Of a DNA stretch of 64,000 nt, positions 16,201-24,594 are shown one piece after another. The stretch comes from Verrucomicrobiota bacterium. GTDB taxonomy: Bacteria; Verrucomicrobiota; Verrucomicrobiia; Verrucomicrobiales; Akkermansiaceae. The notes under the pieces are model-generated. The model worked only from the letters and a program-made list of their open reading frames with translations. It was not told the origin of the DNA and made no database searches. A program made the translations under genes and the position numbers. The stretch's first letter is position 1. Every line of letters starts with the position of its first letter. The stretch spans positions 37,777 through 101,776 of the forward strand of contig JAURPJ010000074.1 of assembly GCA_030835305.1 (NCBI GenBank), read 5' to 3'.

Positions 16201-18536
16201 CTACCGGGAGGGAAGGTCAAATCAATCAGCTGATCACGGTAGCTTCCATCGTTGGCAGTCAGATCGCGAGTGCTGACAAACGCGCTGGCATTTTCAAGCG
16301 GTCCATTGTTGAGCACGTCAGGCATCGCTTCCGGAGCGTCGTTGAGTCCGGCCACCGTCAAAGTGACGGTCGCGGTTGCAGTTTTACCGATTGTGTCAGT
16401 GACAGTATAGTCAAAGCTATCGGAGCTGCTGTCTCCACTGGATGTCTGCTGAAACAAGACGATACCTGTCGGATCGTAGCTGAACGTGCCGTCAGAATTG
16501 ACAGTCACCGGAGCGCCCAACGCACTAGTGGAATCAAAAGAAGTAACGGTAAGGTCGGAGCCAGTGTCATTTGAGAGGAGATTCGCACCTACTGTCAGTT
16601 GTGCTTGGGTAGTGATTGTGTCTTCGTCCGTCGCTACTGCATCTCCTGTCAACGCGATTGCCAAGGCAACACGGACCACGAAAGTTCCGCTTTCAGCGTT
16701 CAGACCGAGGTCTCTAACGGTGAAGTCAAAGCCCCCCGAATCTGTCTCCGAAGCGCCTACTTCAAAAGTAAGCAAACCGTTATCGATGTCATCCTGGGAG
16801 AAGGTGTCTCCGTTATTTAGCGTCACTCCGGAACGCTGAAGGACTCCACCACTAGGCTGGCTGTCGATTGTGTAGGTCAATTCTGCCGGGGTGTTATCAC
16901 TGTCGGTAGTTCCGAGGTCAGTGTTCGCAATCGTATAGGTCGCCTCATTGGTGCTCAGCCCAACAGTATTATTAACAGCAATGACGGGCACTGGAGGCGG
17001 CATAGAAATCGAGGCAATATTGAGCGCCTGCACGGAAGGCACAGCATCGATCGCCCCTGCCACACCAAACTGCTCCGTAGTCACTTCGACTCCATCTCCG
17101 ATCGAGAGACCGGAAAGAATCGCTCCAGACCAGTTGCCGACAGCTTGGGCACCATCTGCCGCTGTGAAAGCCTGATTCCGAGCATATGAACTACTCGCAC
17201 CATAGGATACCGCCCCCCCGGAGGTTGTGCTGAAACCTTGCCGAACGACACCCCGGGTAGTGGGCGCACTCGCTGCAAAGAAGGAGGAAAGGAAAAGCAC
17301 ATCGTCAGTCTTGTTCACGACGACCTGACTGGCGCTAGTGCCTGAAGTGTAGCTAAAGGAAGCATTGCTAACGTCAGAAGAAGACGAAAAGTCGCGAGCG
17401 GTTGCTGCACTACTGTTCACACCTTGAGAGGCGCCGTTCAGAGTGATGAATTCCCCGTAAGTAGGGAGTTTGGCGATGGCTAGACCAGTACGGGTATGGT
17501 CTACCGATACCGCCGAACCAGAGTTATTGTTATCACGAGTAACCTCGACGGTAAGCACGGAATCAGGAGACGTCACCTCAACGATAACACCCACAGAAAC
17601 AGCTCCTTGAGAGCTCAGCCCGCCAAGCCCATCATTTGCGTTTGAATTTCGCAGGTAGACCTGTGTCACACCGCCATCAATTGCAGCACCATTGAGCTTT
17701 AAGGTCTGTGTAATGGCATTGCGTTGCGAGGTAGGAGCGATCGAGAAACCCGTATTGGCAAAAACAAGGTAGTGCCCAGTGCCTTTGAGTGTAATCTGCT
17801 CCGGGTTCGCCGAGATACTATGATCGAAGCTCGAAGCTGAGATTTCATCCTGCACTTCGTAGGAAATCGCCGTCGGTCCCTCGTTACCCCCAGGCATGAC
17901 TGTGGTGGACGAAGATCTGCTCAAACGGAGAAAATCGAGTCCCTCATCATCGAGCTTGAGCAATTGCAAGTCACCATCGACCTGCGTCATGGGCCGATTC
18001 TCATCTACTTGATAAATATCAGTCCGGAGTGACTCAACCTCAAGATAGTCGCCCTGAGAAACATTGATGATCGTCCCTCCGCGAACAACGGTCTCTGTGG
18101 TACTAAGGTCCCGAGTATAGCCTGAGGCAACACCGTAAGGGACCGCTGCACCATTGATTTTCAGGTAATTGACAGGTGTTGATCGTTCATTCACCGTGTC
18201 CCAACGACCGCCATGGATAACAAGGTGGTGACCAGCAGTAAGGAAGACCTTGGTTTCATCATCCCCGCCTTCGGCACCGAGGGCGAAGCTGTCGGAATTA
18301 TCGGTGAGGATTGAACTAGTATCGTCAAAATCCCAAGTGAGAGTTGCACTGGGAAGAGCTCTTACGTCGTCAATTACCCCTAACTTACCGGCAGGTAGCG
18401 AGTAGACAGCCCGGTCACCCGGTGTCCCGCTAGCGGCAAGTTGGGCACTAGATAGAGACGAGGAGACTAAAGAGAGCAATCCGACCAAACAACTGGCTTT
18501 GGCTTGGAATAATGAATGTTTCATTGTGTGTTTCAT
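13248..18536 (-). CDS. Giant surface protein with tandem-95, discoidin and nested LamG domains
   Basis: The ATG at 18536 (MKHTMKHSLFQAKASCLVGL) opens a signal peptide; 18524 is an alternative start 4 codons in. The 1762-residue protein has a repeated N-terminal beta-rich region (about 35-515), a cadherin/CSPG-like repeat (about 515-625) and a tandem-95/VCBS-like repeat (about 630-730). Next come a discoidin-like domain (about 790-930), a LamG-like lectin fold (about 950-1185), part of a second tandem-95 repeat (about 1190-1280), a second LamG-like domain (about 1310-1545) and the rest of a third tandem-95 repeat (to about 1610). It ends in a verrucomicrobial C-terminal module (about 1612-1762, DWRLANYGSIDNTGDGAD onward). 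This suggests a surface adhesin or glycan-binding protein. No catalytic motif is seen. It lies upstream of the PEP-CTERM gene on the same strand. Confidence 0.85.
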   Translation of the reverse strand: MKHTMKHSLFQAKASCLVGLLSLVSSSLSSAQLAASGTPGDRAVYSLPAGKLGVIDDVRALPSATLTWDFDDTSSILTDNSDSFALGAEGGDDETKVFLTAGHHLVIHGGRWDTVNERSTPVNYLKINGAAVPYGVASGYTRDLSTTETVVRGGTIINVSQGDYLEVESLRTDIYQVDENRPMTQVDGDLQLLKLDDEGLDFLRLSRSSSTTVMPGGNEGPTAISYEVQDEISASSFDHSISANPEQITLKGTGHYLVFANTGFSIAPTSQRNAITQTLKLNGAAIDGGVTQVYLRNSNANDGLGGLSSQGAVSVGVIVEVTSPDSVLTVEVTRDNNNSGSAVSVDHTRTGLAIAKLPTYGEFITLNGASQGVNSSAATARDFSSSSDVSNASFSYTSGTSASQVVVNKTDDVLFLSSFFAASAPTTRGVVRQGFSTTSGGAVSYGASSSYARNQAFTAADGAQAVGNWSGAILSGLSIGDGVEVTTEQFGVAGAIDAVPSVQALNIASISMPPPVPVIAVNNTVGLSTNEATYTIANTDLGTTDSDNTPAELTYTIDSQPSGGVLQRSGVTLNNGDTFSQDDIDNGLLTFEVGASETDSGGFDFTVRDLGLNAESGTFVVRVALAIALTGDAVATDEDTITTQAQLTVGANLLSNDTGSDLTVTSFDSTSALGAPVTVNSDGTFSYDPTGIVLFQQTSSGDSSSDSFDYTVTDTIGKTATATVTLTVAGLNDAPEAMPDVLNNGPLENASAFVSTRDLTANDGSYRDQLIDLTFPPGSDLRLLPGKVVSQSPSVGTPPGNGFPENAFDGNLGTFTHTQSNNNTVDHSWEVDFGQDVSLESLTMTNRQDCCGERLRDITVRVFDALDAEIFDSSVLNPGNAEGFTGNSGGTLFVDFGGPLTGRRIVITRDTDEADLNAGNGSILTLSEVTVIGSAPGSYPVDDLLLNYDAANSAGSGRWENQGTSGGTNADWLLDGVTLDSSPVTARAQISAAYEWDSIEDIASMPNGGSIQNNLSGAEDTQDATWEFWVKPANTTSVMTLFESGGGTGFGMIINNGVLEAATELDGGPKTGSYVSYDLVADPLNLVGGDPTTEFNQYVVAIDIRGGGIALYVNGVKVDETTSGTGNDWDGGDAAGLGIYRGTNHGGFTNGAAATAYNAPFLGQMAIVRLYSGLLTPRLVHQNFKAVDGDTDIEGDTITTAGVIDADGNLVEIGTEATLSSGALVTMTNNTGSFDYNPNGAFSLAPGQTVFDTFTYQITDGNGGTAISEVKVTITGIANPIDDDVLAKNGKVVTYTPNELLRNDEFVATPGAYIDLPSYGLSGGTWTNVGSGVGFNGTIVGSIVNAPDLTSGFQMIGAGSTGTNLGTLDPISTGDATLELWFKPDAGQTGKSTLFETGGNGNGFSIVFDADTNEVTANVDGGDDTTASIVVTAGGILTSEFNQLIVVIQPNAGDEVAGSPLVFEDLLTVYVNNDPLAGFDATVDGSGVNAAGIANDWAGTDLGGLNATQGTTALNENFPATAGQIAAFRVYDRVLTPTEMAANFDSASNAITGVSSQTTGEGAAVTLNADGTVSVDYTGTSLATGASLSDSFTYTTSGGTGSVNVTIQGNTIQEDWRLANYGSIDNTGDGADAAVAANGLSNLVNFAADLDPNETQGTLDVNGIAGTITTLGPPQVWTDPADGKIYFRYTRRTDFAAIPLTLTEQFSPNVEDYEDNTVAPIVVATGTGASGAAIEAVVVEFPLILPASGRKARFARLQVVAE

Positions 18537-18883
18537 GGGAAATCGAGTTAAAGAGCCTTTGATGAGTTTCCACCACCGGCACATTGATTAGAAGTAATTG
18601 ACTTGTTGTTAGTGTTGTTGGAAATAGCAGAAATTGCCACCACGGTCTCTCTCAGGGGATCGGGGTATTTTCAGAATTGTGTGGGTGCAGAGCGCTTTCC
18701 TCCAAACGCGTAGTGAATAATCTAACAAGAAGATTCGACAGTCGCCAAGCATAGAATTCATCAAAGGCTATTTTTTTTACCCATTCCTCCACGAGATCGA
18801 CTTGACCTTCATTTCCGGCTTCTGGTGAGCAGCCCCTTGACGGATCGATATCGAAAGATGAGAGTTCGTCGATTTTACCGCGT
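18537..18883. other. Divergent intergenic region, no gene seen
   Basis: About 350 bases separate the giant surface protein (minus) from the first propeller gene (plus). No ORF with family character, RNA gene or strong hairpin was found. Promoters for both genes are expected here, but no convincing -35/-10 pair could be picked by eye. Confidence 0.5.
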
Positions 18884-21175
18884 ATGAAAATCCCCATGAC
18901 ATTCCGCACTCTCGCCCTCGGCCTCCTTGCCACCACCTCCATCGCCTCGGCCGACGTCAGCGGCTGGCTCAACTGGCGTGGCCCCAATCAAAACGGAACC
19001 TCCGACGAAACAGACCTCACCGATTCCTGGAAGCCCGGTTCCGATTCCCAGCTTTGGAAATACGATCTAAATGGCGCGGGAGCTCCGGTCATCGCTGATG
19101 GGAAGCTCTTTATCTTCGGATACGGCCAATTCGGGGACGACCCGGCAGAGGATGTGCAGGAAACCCTCCTCTGCCTTGATGCCAACACCGGTAAGAAAAT
19201 CTGGGAAAAGCGCTTCTCCGATTACATTTCCGACGTGGTCTACAACCGATACGGCGTCGGTTCACCGGTCATCGATCCTGAAACCGGCAACGTTTACCTT
19301 CAAACTTCAAACGGTCGCTGCGTGGCCTTCACTTCGGATGGTGATCCGATTTGGGAAATCTCTCTGATTGAGAAACTGGCTCGACTCACCTTCCCCAACG
19401 GGCGGACAGGCTCACCGGCGGTTTTTGAAAACCTTGTCATCTTCCATTGCGTGACCGCCAACTGGGGTACCACCGGTCCCGCCCAAGACCGTTTTTACGC
19501 CTTCGACAAACTGTCCGGCGACCTCGTCTGGTATTCCAGCCCAGGCGTCCGACCGGTGGATAGTTCCTATTCAATGCCAGTGTTCGGCACACTCGGCGAC
19601 CAAGCCGTATTCTATGCCGGTACGGGTTGCGGAAACGTCGTCTGCGTCAACGCCCGCACCGGCGAGCCAGTCTGGCGCTTTCAGCTTTCCCAAGGCGGCG
19701 TCAACTCCCAGATCCTCCTGTATGGACAAGACAAACTGATCGCGCTTCACGGAAAAGAGAACATCGACGCAACCTCAAAGGGTCGCCTTGTTTGCCTGAA
19801 AATCCCGACCGAATACCCAAGTGAGCAACTCGTCCTCGATCCCAAGGTCGAAATCTGGCGCAATGATGACCATATCGGTTTCACCAGCTCCCCCATACTC
19901 GTCAAAGATCGTGTTTATACCACTAACTTCACTGGAGAACTGATCGCGGTCGATGCCGACTCCGGCAAGACCCTCTGGCAGGACAAGCAAGCTCCTGACC
20001 AAATCCACGCCTCCCCGGTTTACGGAGACGGGAAAATCTACGCTCCGTGGTTCGAAGGCTCCTTCGTCATCACAAAGCCCTCCGATGAGAAAGCAAACGT
20101 CACCTCCCATGCTGACATTAAAGCAGGCGATGGATCCGGCGTGAAGTGTCTCGCTCAACCCACCATTTGGGCCGGCAAAGTTTACCTCTCAACCCGTGAT
20201 GGTCTCTTCTGCTTCGGTAACCAGGACGGCAAGTTTACAGCCAAAGAACCTTGGCCTCCGAAAAAAGCCAACGGCCCAATTAGTCAACTTCAAATCGTTC
20301 CCGCCGAATTCGCCATCGCCCCCGGGCAGAGCCAGAAGTTTCAAGTCTGGGGCCTCAACAAATCCGGCCGCCGCCTTTCACTAATCACTGATGATCTTTC
20401 CTGGGAAAAATTCATCCCGCCAACTGCCAAGGTAAAAGCGGAGGTGGATGCCACTCTCGATACCAGCACCGGCACTGTTTCCGCGGGAGCGAATGCCAAG
20501 ATCTCCGCCGGAGCCCTCAAGGTCACTTACAAGGGCATGTCCGCCACGACCCGCGGCCGCATCCATGCCGGTTCAGGATACAGCGAAGACTTCGAAGCAG
20601 TCCCGCTCAAGATGGAGTCCCCTTCCGGAGAGAAGGTCAACTTCCCTCCTCTTGCCTGGCTGGGCGCCCGCATCAAGTGGTATGTCCTTGAAAAGGATGG
20701 CTCCAAGGTCATCGCCAACCGCCTCGACAATGTCCTTTTCCAGCGGACCATGAACTTCTTCGGCGATCCCGAGATGAGCGACTACGTTCTCTCAGCCGAC
20801 GTCATGACCGATGGTAACCGCCGTATCAAATCGACCGTCGGACTCGTCAACCAACGCTACCTCATCACGCTCGTCGGAAACCAAAACATCCTCGAAGTTT
20901 CCTCCAACCACGAGCGCGTGAAATCATCAGTCAGCTTCCCCATCAAAGCCAACACGTGGTATTCCCTGAAGACTCACGTTAAGGCCAACGCGGATGGATC
21001 GGGAGAAGTCCGTGCCAAGGCCTGGCCAAAAGGTGAAGACGAGCCTACTGATTGGACCATCAAGGTCCCCGTCAAGCGCGTCCACCCGAAAGGCTCAGCC
21101 GGTGTCTTCGCTTTCTCACCCCAGGCCCAAAAGCGGGTCTTCCTCGACAACATCAAACTCAACGCAGCCAAGTAA
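18884..21175 (+). CDS. PQQ-type beta-propeller protein with C-terminal lectin-like domain
   Basis: This 763-residue secreted protein has a signal peptide (TFRTLALGLLATTSIASA) and then PQQ-like propeller blades (about 25-450). The blades are seen in repeated motifs such as LLCLDANTGKKIWEKRFSDY, FYAFDKLSGDLVWYSSPG, VCVNARTGEPVWRFQLSQGG and LIAVDADSGKTLWQDKQAPD. A linker (about 465-560) and a C-terminal beta-sandwich (about 565-760, ending GSAGVFAFSPQAQKRVFLDN) follow; the latter resembles DUF1080/LamG folds. Propellers of this kind act as scaffolds or dehydrogenase-like domains. No PQQ-ligand set could be confirmed by eye, so enzymatic activity is uncertain. A second propeller gene follows after 37 bases, probably in the same operon. 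Confidence 0.85.
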   Translation: MKIPMTFRTLALGLLATTSIASADVSGWLNWRGPNQNGTSDETDLTDSWKPGSDSQLWKYDLNGAGAPVIADGKLFIFGYGQFGDDPAEDVQETLLCLDANTGKKIWEKRFSDYISDVVYNRYGVGSPVIDPETGNVYLQTSNGRCVAFTSDGDPIWEISLIEKLARLTFPNGRTGSPAVFENLVIFHCVTANWGTTGPAQDRFYAFDKLSGDLVWYSSPGVRPVDSSYSMPVFGTLGDQAVFYAGTGCGNVVCVNARTGEPVWRFQLSQGGVNSQILLYGQDKLIALHGKENIDATSKGRLVCLKIPTEYPSEQLVLDPKVEIWRNDDHIGFTSSPILVKDRVYTTNFTGELIAVDADSGKTLWQDKQAPDQIHASPVYGDGKIYAPWFEGSFVITKPSDEKANVTSHADIKAGDGSGVKCLAQPTIWAGKVYLSTRDGLFCFGNQDGKFTAKEPWPPKKANGPISQLQIVPAEFAIAPGQSQKFQVWGLNKSGRRLSLITDDLSWEKFIPPTAKVKAEVDATLDTSTGTVSAGANAKISAGALKVTYKGMSATTRGRIHAGSGYSEDFEAVPLKMESPSGEKVNFPPLAWLGARIKWYVLEKDGSKVIANRLDNVLFQRTMNFFGDPEMSDYVLSADVMTDGNRRIKSTVGLVNQRYLITLVGNQNILEVSSNHERVKSSVSFPIKANTWYSLKTHVKANADGSGEVRAKAWPKGEDEPTDWTIKVPVKRVHPKGSAGVFAFSPQAQKRVFLDNIKLNAAK

Positions 21176-21212
21176 TCAATCGGCACCCAATTTTTCAAAC
21201 TAACCTGGAACC

Positions 21213-22712
21213 ATGAAAACCACCACCGCCCTCCTCCTATCAGGACTCACCCTCACTGCCGCCGCCAAGGACTGGCCGATGTGGGGCAGCGACCCGACCC
21301 GCAACATGATCGGCGAATCAAAGAATCTCCCCACCGACATCAACCCCGGTGAGTTGGATGATGAAACCGAAGCCGCCATCCTCGACAGCGCAAAAAATAT
21401 CAAATGGGCCGCCAAGCTCGGCTCACAAGCCTACGGCAACACCGTGGTCGCCGGAGGAAAAGTCTACGTCGGAACCAACAATGAGTCTCCCCGCAACAAA
21501 GCCCAGACAGGCGACCGTGGCGTCCTCATGGCCTTTGACGAAAAAGACGGATCCTTCGATTGGCAGCTTATCATTCCCAAACTCGGCGCCGGCAAGGTGA
21601 GCGACTGGGAATACGTCGGACTTTGTTCTTCCCCCGCGGTCGAAGGCAATCGCATGTGGCTCGTCACCAACCGTGGTGAAGTCGTCTGCCTCGACACCGA
21701 AGGTATGGCGAATGGCAATGATGGGCCTTTTAAAGACGAAGCCAAATACATGGCAGTGAAAGACGAGGTTGTCGAAGTGACGAAAGAACACGCCGACATC
21801 ATCTGGATTTACGACATGCGCGAAGAACTTGGCATCTTCCCTCACAACGTTTCCTCGTGCTCGCCCGTCGTCGTTGGCGACGTGCTTTACACCGCGACTT
21901 CTAACGGTGTCGATTGGTCCCACACCAACATCCCGGCCCCCAATTCACCCGCTCTCGTCGGCCTCGACAAGAATACCGGAAAACTCCTCGGTGAAGAAGC
22001 CGCCGGCGTTTCAACCCGCGTTCTCCACGCCAGTTGGTCCTCCCCTGCCTACGGGAAGATTGGAGGCAAGGACGCCATAGTATGGGGCGGCGGTGACGGA
22101 TTCACCTACGCCTTCGACCCAAAGCCGGTCAAGGACGAGGAAGGATTTGACGTCTTCAAAGAGATCTGGCGTCACGACTGCAATCCCGCCGAGTATCGCG
22201 AGAAGGAAGGCAAACCCATCAAGTATGCCACCTACGCAGGCCCCAGCGAAGTGATCGGAACCACCGTAATTTCCGATGGCCTCGTTTACGCCATCATCGG
22301 TCAGGATCCCGAGCACGGCGACGGGGTGGGACAAATCACCTGCATCGGTCCCGACGGCAAAGCCAAGTGGACCTCGAAAGATACCGGCCGCTCCATCTCA
22401 ACCGTCAGCGTGGCAGATGGATTGGTTTACGCAGCCGAGTATGACGGCGACATTCACTGCTTCGACGCCAAGACGGGGAAGCAATATTGGACTCACGAAA
22501 CCCAGTCCCGAATCTGGGGATCCACCCTCGTGGCCGATGGCAAGGTCTGGCTTGGAACCGAGGACGGTGAACTGCACATTCTCAAAGCGGGTAAGGAACT
22601 CAAGTCCCTCGCCACCATCGAATTCCCCGCTCCTATTTACAGCAGTGCAGTGGTGGCCAATGGCGTTGTTTATGTCGCCACCCAGACCCACCTCTACGCG
22701 ATCGGAAAGTAA
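21213..22712 (+). CDS. PQQ-type beta-propeller protein
   Basis: This 499-residue exported protein starts with a short signal peptide (MKTTTALLLSGLTLTAAA), followed by the DWPMWGSDPTRNMIGESKNL opening seen in PQQ-like propeller proteins of this phylum. At least six blades carry WD/PQQ-type motifs, such as GVLMAFDEKDGSFDWQLI, LVGLDKNTGKLLGEEAAG, ITCIGPDGKAKWTSKDTG and IHCFDAKTGKQYWTHETQ. It is probably translated with the larger propeller gene just upstream and ends at a clear terminator. The function is unknown; a periplasmic or surface role is inferred from the signal peptide. Confidence 0.85.
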   Translation: MKTTTALLLSGLTLTAAAKDWPMWGSDPTRNMIGESKNLPTDINPGELDDETEAAILDSAKNIKWAAKLGSQAYGNTVVAGGKVYVGTNNESPRNKAQTGDRGVLMAFDEKDGSFDWQLIIPKLGAGKVSDWEYVGLCSSPAVEGNRMWLVTNRGEVVCLDTEGMANGNDGPFKDEAKYMAVKDEVVEVTKEHADIIWIYDMREELGIFPHNVSSCSPVVVGDVLYTATSNGVDWSHTNIPAPNSPALVGLDKNTGKLLGEEAAGVSTRVLHASWSSPAYGKIGGKDAIVWGGGDGFTYAFDPKPVKDEEGFDVFKEIWRHDCNPAEYREKEGKPIKYATYAGPSEVIGTTVISDGLVYAIIGQDPEHGDGVGQITCIGPDGKAKWTSKDTGRSISTVSVADGLVYAAEYDGDIHCFDAKTGKQYWTHETQSRIWGSTLVADGKVWLGTEDGELHILKAGKELKSLATIEFPAPIYSSAVVANGVVYVATQTHLYAIGK

Positions 22713-22735
22713 ATCATTCTGATTCCCGACTTTCC

Positions 22736-22772
22736 AAAACGGGCTTCGCGCAATCGCGGAGCCCGTTTTTTC
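22736..22772 (+). terminator. Intrinsic terminator of propeller operon
   Basis: The stem ACGGGCTTCGCG / CGCGGAGCCCGT (22739-22766, CAAT loop, one mismatch) is followed by a run of seven T. It lies 24 bases after the stop of the second propeller gene. Confidence 0.88.
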
Positions 22773-22804
22773 CATCCAGGGTGGACTGGATGCGAACAGG
22801 AGGG

Positions 22805-24004
22805 CTACTTTTTCCTCAAGTCTTCCACGGCCTCCGCAAAAGCCTTTCCGATTTGAGCCATGATCTTGGCAGAGCCCTTGTAGTGATAATCAGCATTGGT
22901 GATTCCCTTCAGCAACTCACGGTCACGCGCCGTAAAAAGCTTGGACTCCATTTTCTCAAGCCGGGCCGAGATCTCTTTTTTCGAAAGACCCTCTTTTTTG
23001 AGTTCCCTCTCCTTCGTGCGGAGCTCTCCCCTCTTCTTATCCACAGCATCAAGTTCTGGATCCCAATATTTCTCAGTCAGCACGGCGGTGACGTTCCCCT
23101 TAAACTCGGGCAGAGAAGCCGGAGCAGCCATGGCGTCGCGGAAACTTTGGTGGATCGTATTGTAACGAGGTGACTCGTAATCGGCAGTTGGGCCACCCGC
23201 TCCCATCACGCCAATCACAAAGGGCAACCCTGGAGACTTCAGCTCCTTGCGAACATCATGGATAAAATGAGCCAACACTTCACTGTATTGGTCGTAACCG
23301 CCTTCCTTGCCACGATCGGGGTAAGTGCCGCCATCGACCATGTCGTTCCACCCCTGGAACCAAACAAACCCTCCTAACTCAAATCCCTCCGAGGCATCGT
23401 ATCCCGGATGGATCTTACCGGGATCAGACAGGACCGACTTCACATGCTCCATCATCATGCGATAATAGCGCCCCGTTGCCTCCTCTTTCTCGGCCTTGAT
23501 TGTGGCAAAATCCTTTCCTTGCTTCTTATAGTTCTCCAGCTGCTTCTCATTGAATGAGTAAGGCCCTGCACTTGGCGGACGAAAATCCGTGTTGATCGAT
23601 TTACCACCCCAAGCCGTCTTGATAATCAGAATGGGCTCGTTCACCAACTTACGAGTGTAAATCCCGAAGGTGAATTCTGGACCAATTTTTTCGCCGGGCT
23701 CGGTTGACACTCTCCGCGATCCAAAGCCCGCGGTTAGTTTCCCCACTCCCGGTTGGTCCTCCTCTTTGCCGGTCCGGTAAGTGATCCACACATCATCCAG
23801 GACAGCGGACTCTCCATCCTCCCCCCGCATCTCCTCTAAAATCGGAGACGTCTTAGGGTCCATCCCGATGTGATCGAACGAGGAGAGCTTGGCGTGCCCT
23901 TCCATATTCGACTGCCCAGCAAGAATGTAGACTTTTAACGGGGCTGCTCCCGAAAAAGGAGCCAAAACCACTGCAAAACAAAAACCTAAAATTGAGCGTT
24001 TCAT
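22805..24004 (-). CDS. SASA-family carbohydrate acetylesterase (sialate O-acetylesterase-like)
   Basis: The ATG at 24004 starts MKRSILGFCFAVVLAPFSGA, a signal peptide; the frame extends 37 codons further upstream without sense. The 399-residue product has the SGNH-type SASA pattern. The nucleophile block is VYILAGQSNMEG (Ser32), followed by KTAWGGKS, the block GFVWFQGWNDMVDG, and GVMGAGGPTADYESPRYN. A Lys/Glu-rich helical stretch near residue 330 precedes the final DYHYKGSAKIMAQIGKAFAE, whose His may complete the active site. Such enzymes remove acetyl groups from sugars outside the cytoplasm. The exact sugar is not readable. It is divergent from the FKBP gene. Confidence 0.88.
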   Translation of the reverse strand: MKRSILGFCFAVVLAPFSGAAPLKVYILAGQSNMEGHAKLSSFDHIGMDPKTSPILEEMRGEDGESAVLDDVWITYRTGKEEDQPGVGKLTAGFGSRRVSTEPGEKIGPEFTFGIYTRKLVNEPILIIKTAWGGKSINTDFRPPSAGPYSFNEKQLENYKKQGKDFATIKAEKEEATGRYYRMMMEHVKSVLSDPGKIHPGYDASEGFELGGFVWFQGWNDMVDGGTYPDRGKEGGYDQYSEVLAHFIHDVRKELKSPGLPFVIGVMGAGGPTADYESPRYNTIHQSFRDAMAAPASLPEFKGNVTAVLTEKYWDPELDAVDKKRGELRTKERELKKEGLSKKEISARLEKMESKLFTARDRELLKGITNADYHYKGSAKIMAQIGKAFAEAVEDLRKK

Positions 24005-24096
24005 ACCACCAGAATGCACAGCGCACGCGTGAAACCAATCATTAATCCCGCCTTGATTCCACTCGATGGGATGCGAGCATTCCTCACCACCACACC

Positions 24097-24531
24097 ATGA
24101 AAGTCGCAATTCCACTTTTATTGTTCATCTCCCTCGTTCTTGCCTCTTGCAATCAAAACATGAAGGAAGCCGCCCCTGCCAAGCCTCTTCCACCGGGAGT
24201 CCAAAAAACCTATAGCGGCTTGAAGCACAAGCTCCTCCGTTCCGGTCAGGGCGGCCCCACCCCGAACTCGCTCAGCACGGTCATACTGCACTACGTTGGC
24301 AAGACGAAAGACAGCAAGGTCTTCGACAGTTCCTACGAGCGCGGTGAGCCTGCCGAATTTAGGCTCGATCAAGTCATCGAAGGTTGGACCGAAGGCATCC
24401 AACTTATGACCAAAGGAGAAAAACGCCGTTTTTGGATCCCTGCAAATCTCGCCTACGGTGAGAACCCTGGCTTCGGAAAACCCGGCGGCGAGCTCACCTT
24501 TGACGTCGAGCTTCTCGAATTCCACCAGTAG
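24097..24531 (+). CDS. FKBP-type peptidyl-prolyl isomerase lipoprotein
   Basis: This 144-residue protein starts with a lipoprotein signal (MKVAIPLLLFISLVLASC, lipobox LASC with Cys18) and continues into an FKBP domain. The domain carries TVILHYVGKTKDSKVFDSSY, the VIEGWTEGIQLMTKGEKRRF block, IPANLAYGENPGFGKPGGEL and the closing FDVELLEF strand. FKBPs speed proline isomerisation during folding; here the enzyme would be attached to the periplasmic face of a membrane. The BSP-type peptidase gene follows after 63 bases on the same strand. Confidence 0.93.
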   Translation: MKVAIPLLLFISLVLASCNQNMKEAAPAKPLPPGVQKTYSGLKHKLLRSGQGGPTPNSLSTVILHYVGKTKDSKVFDSSYERGEPAEFRLDQVIEGWTEGIQLMTKGEKRRFWIPANLAYGENPGFGKPGGELTFDVELLEFHQ

Positions 24532-24594
24532 GAGCAAGGGAATGGCCCGTTTCCGGAACGGGATTGCCAGTCTCCTCTTCTCCTGCAATACAAA

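Noticed and set aside
18652..18987. Minus-strand frame of 111 codons overlapping the start of the first propeller gene
   Set aside because: Arg-rich, no family, overlaps a signal peptide coding region on the other strand.
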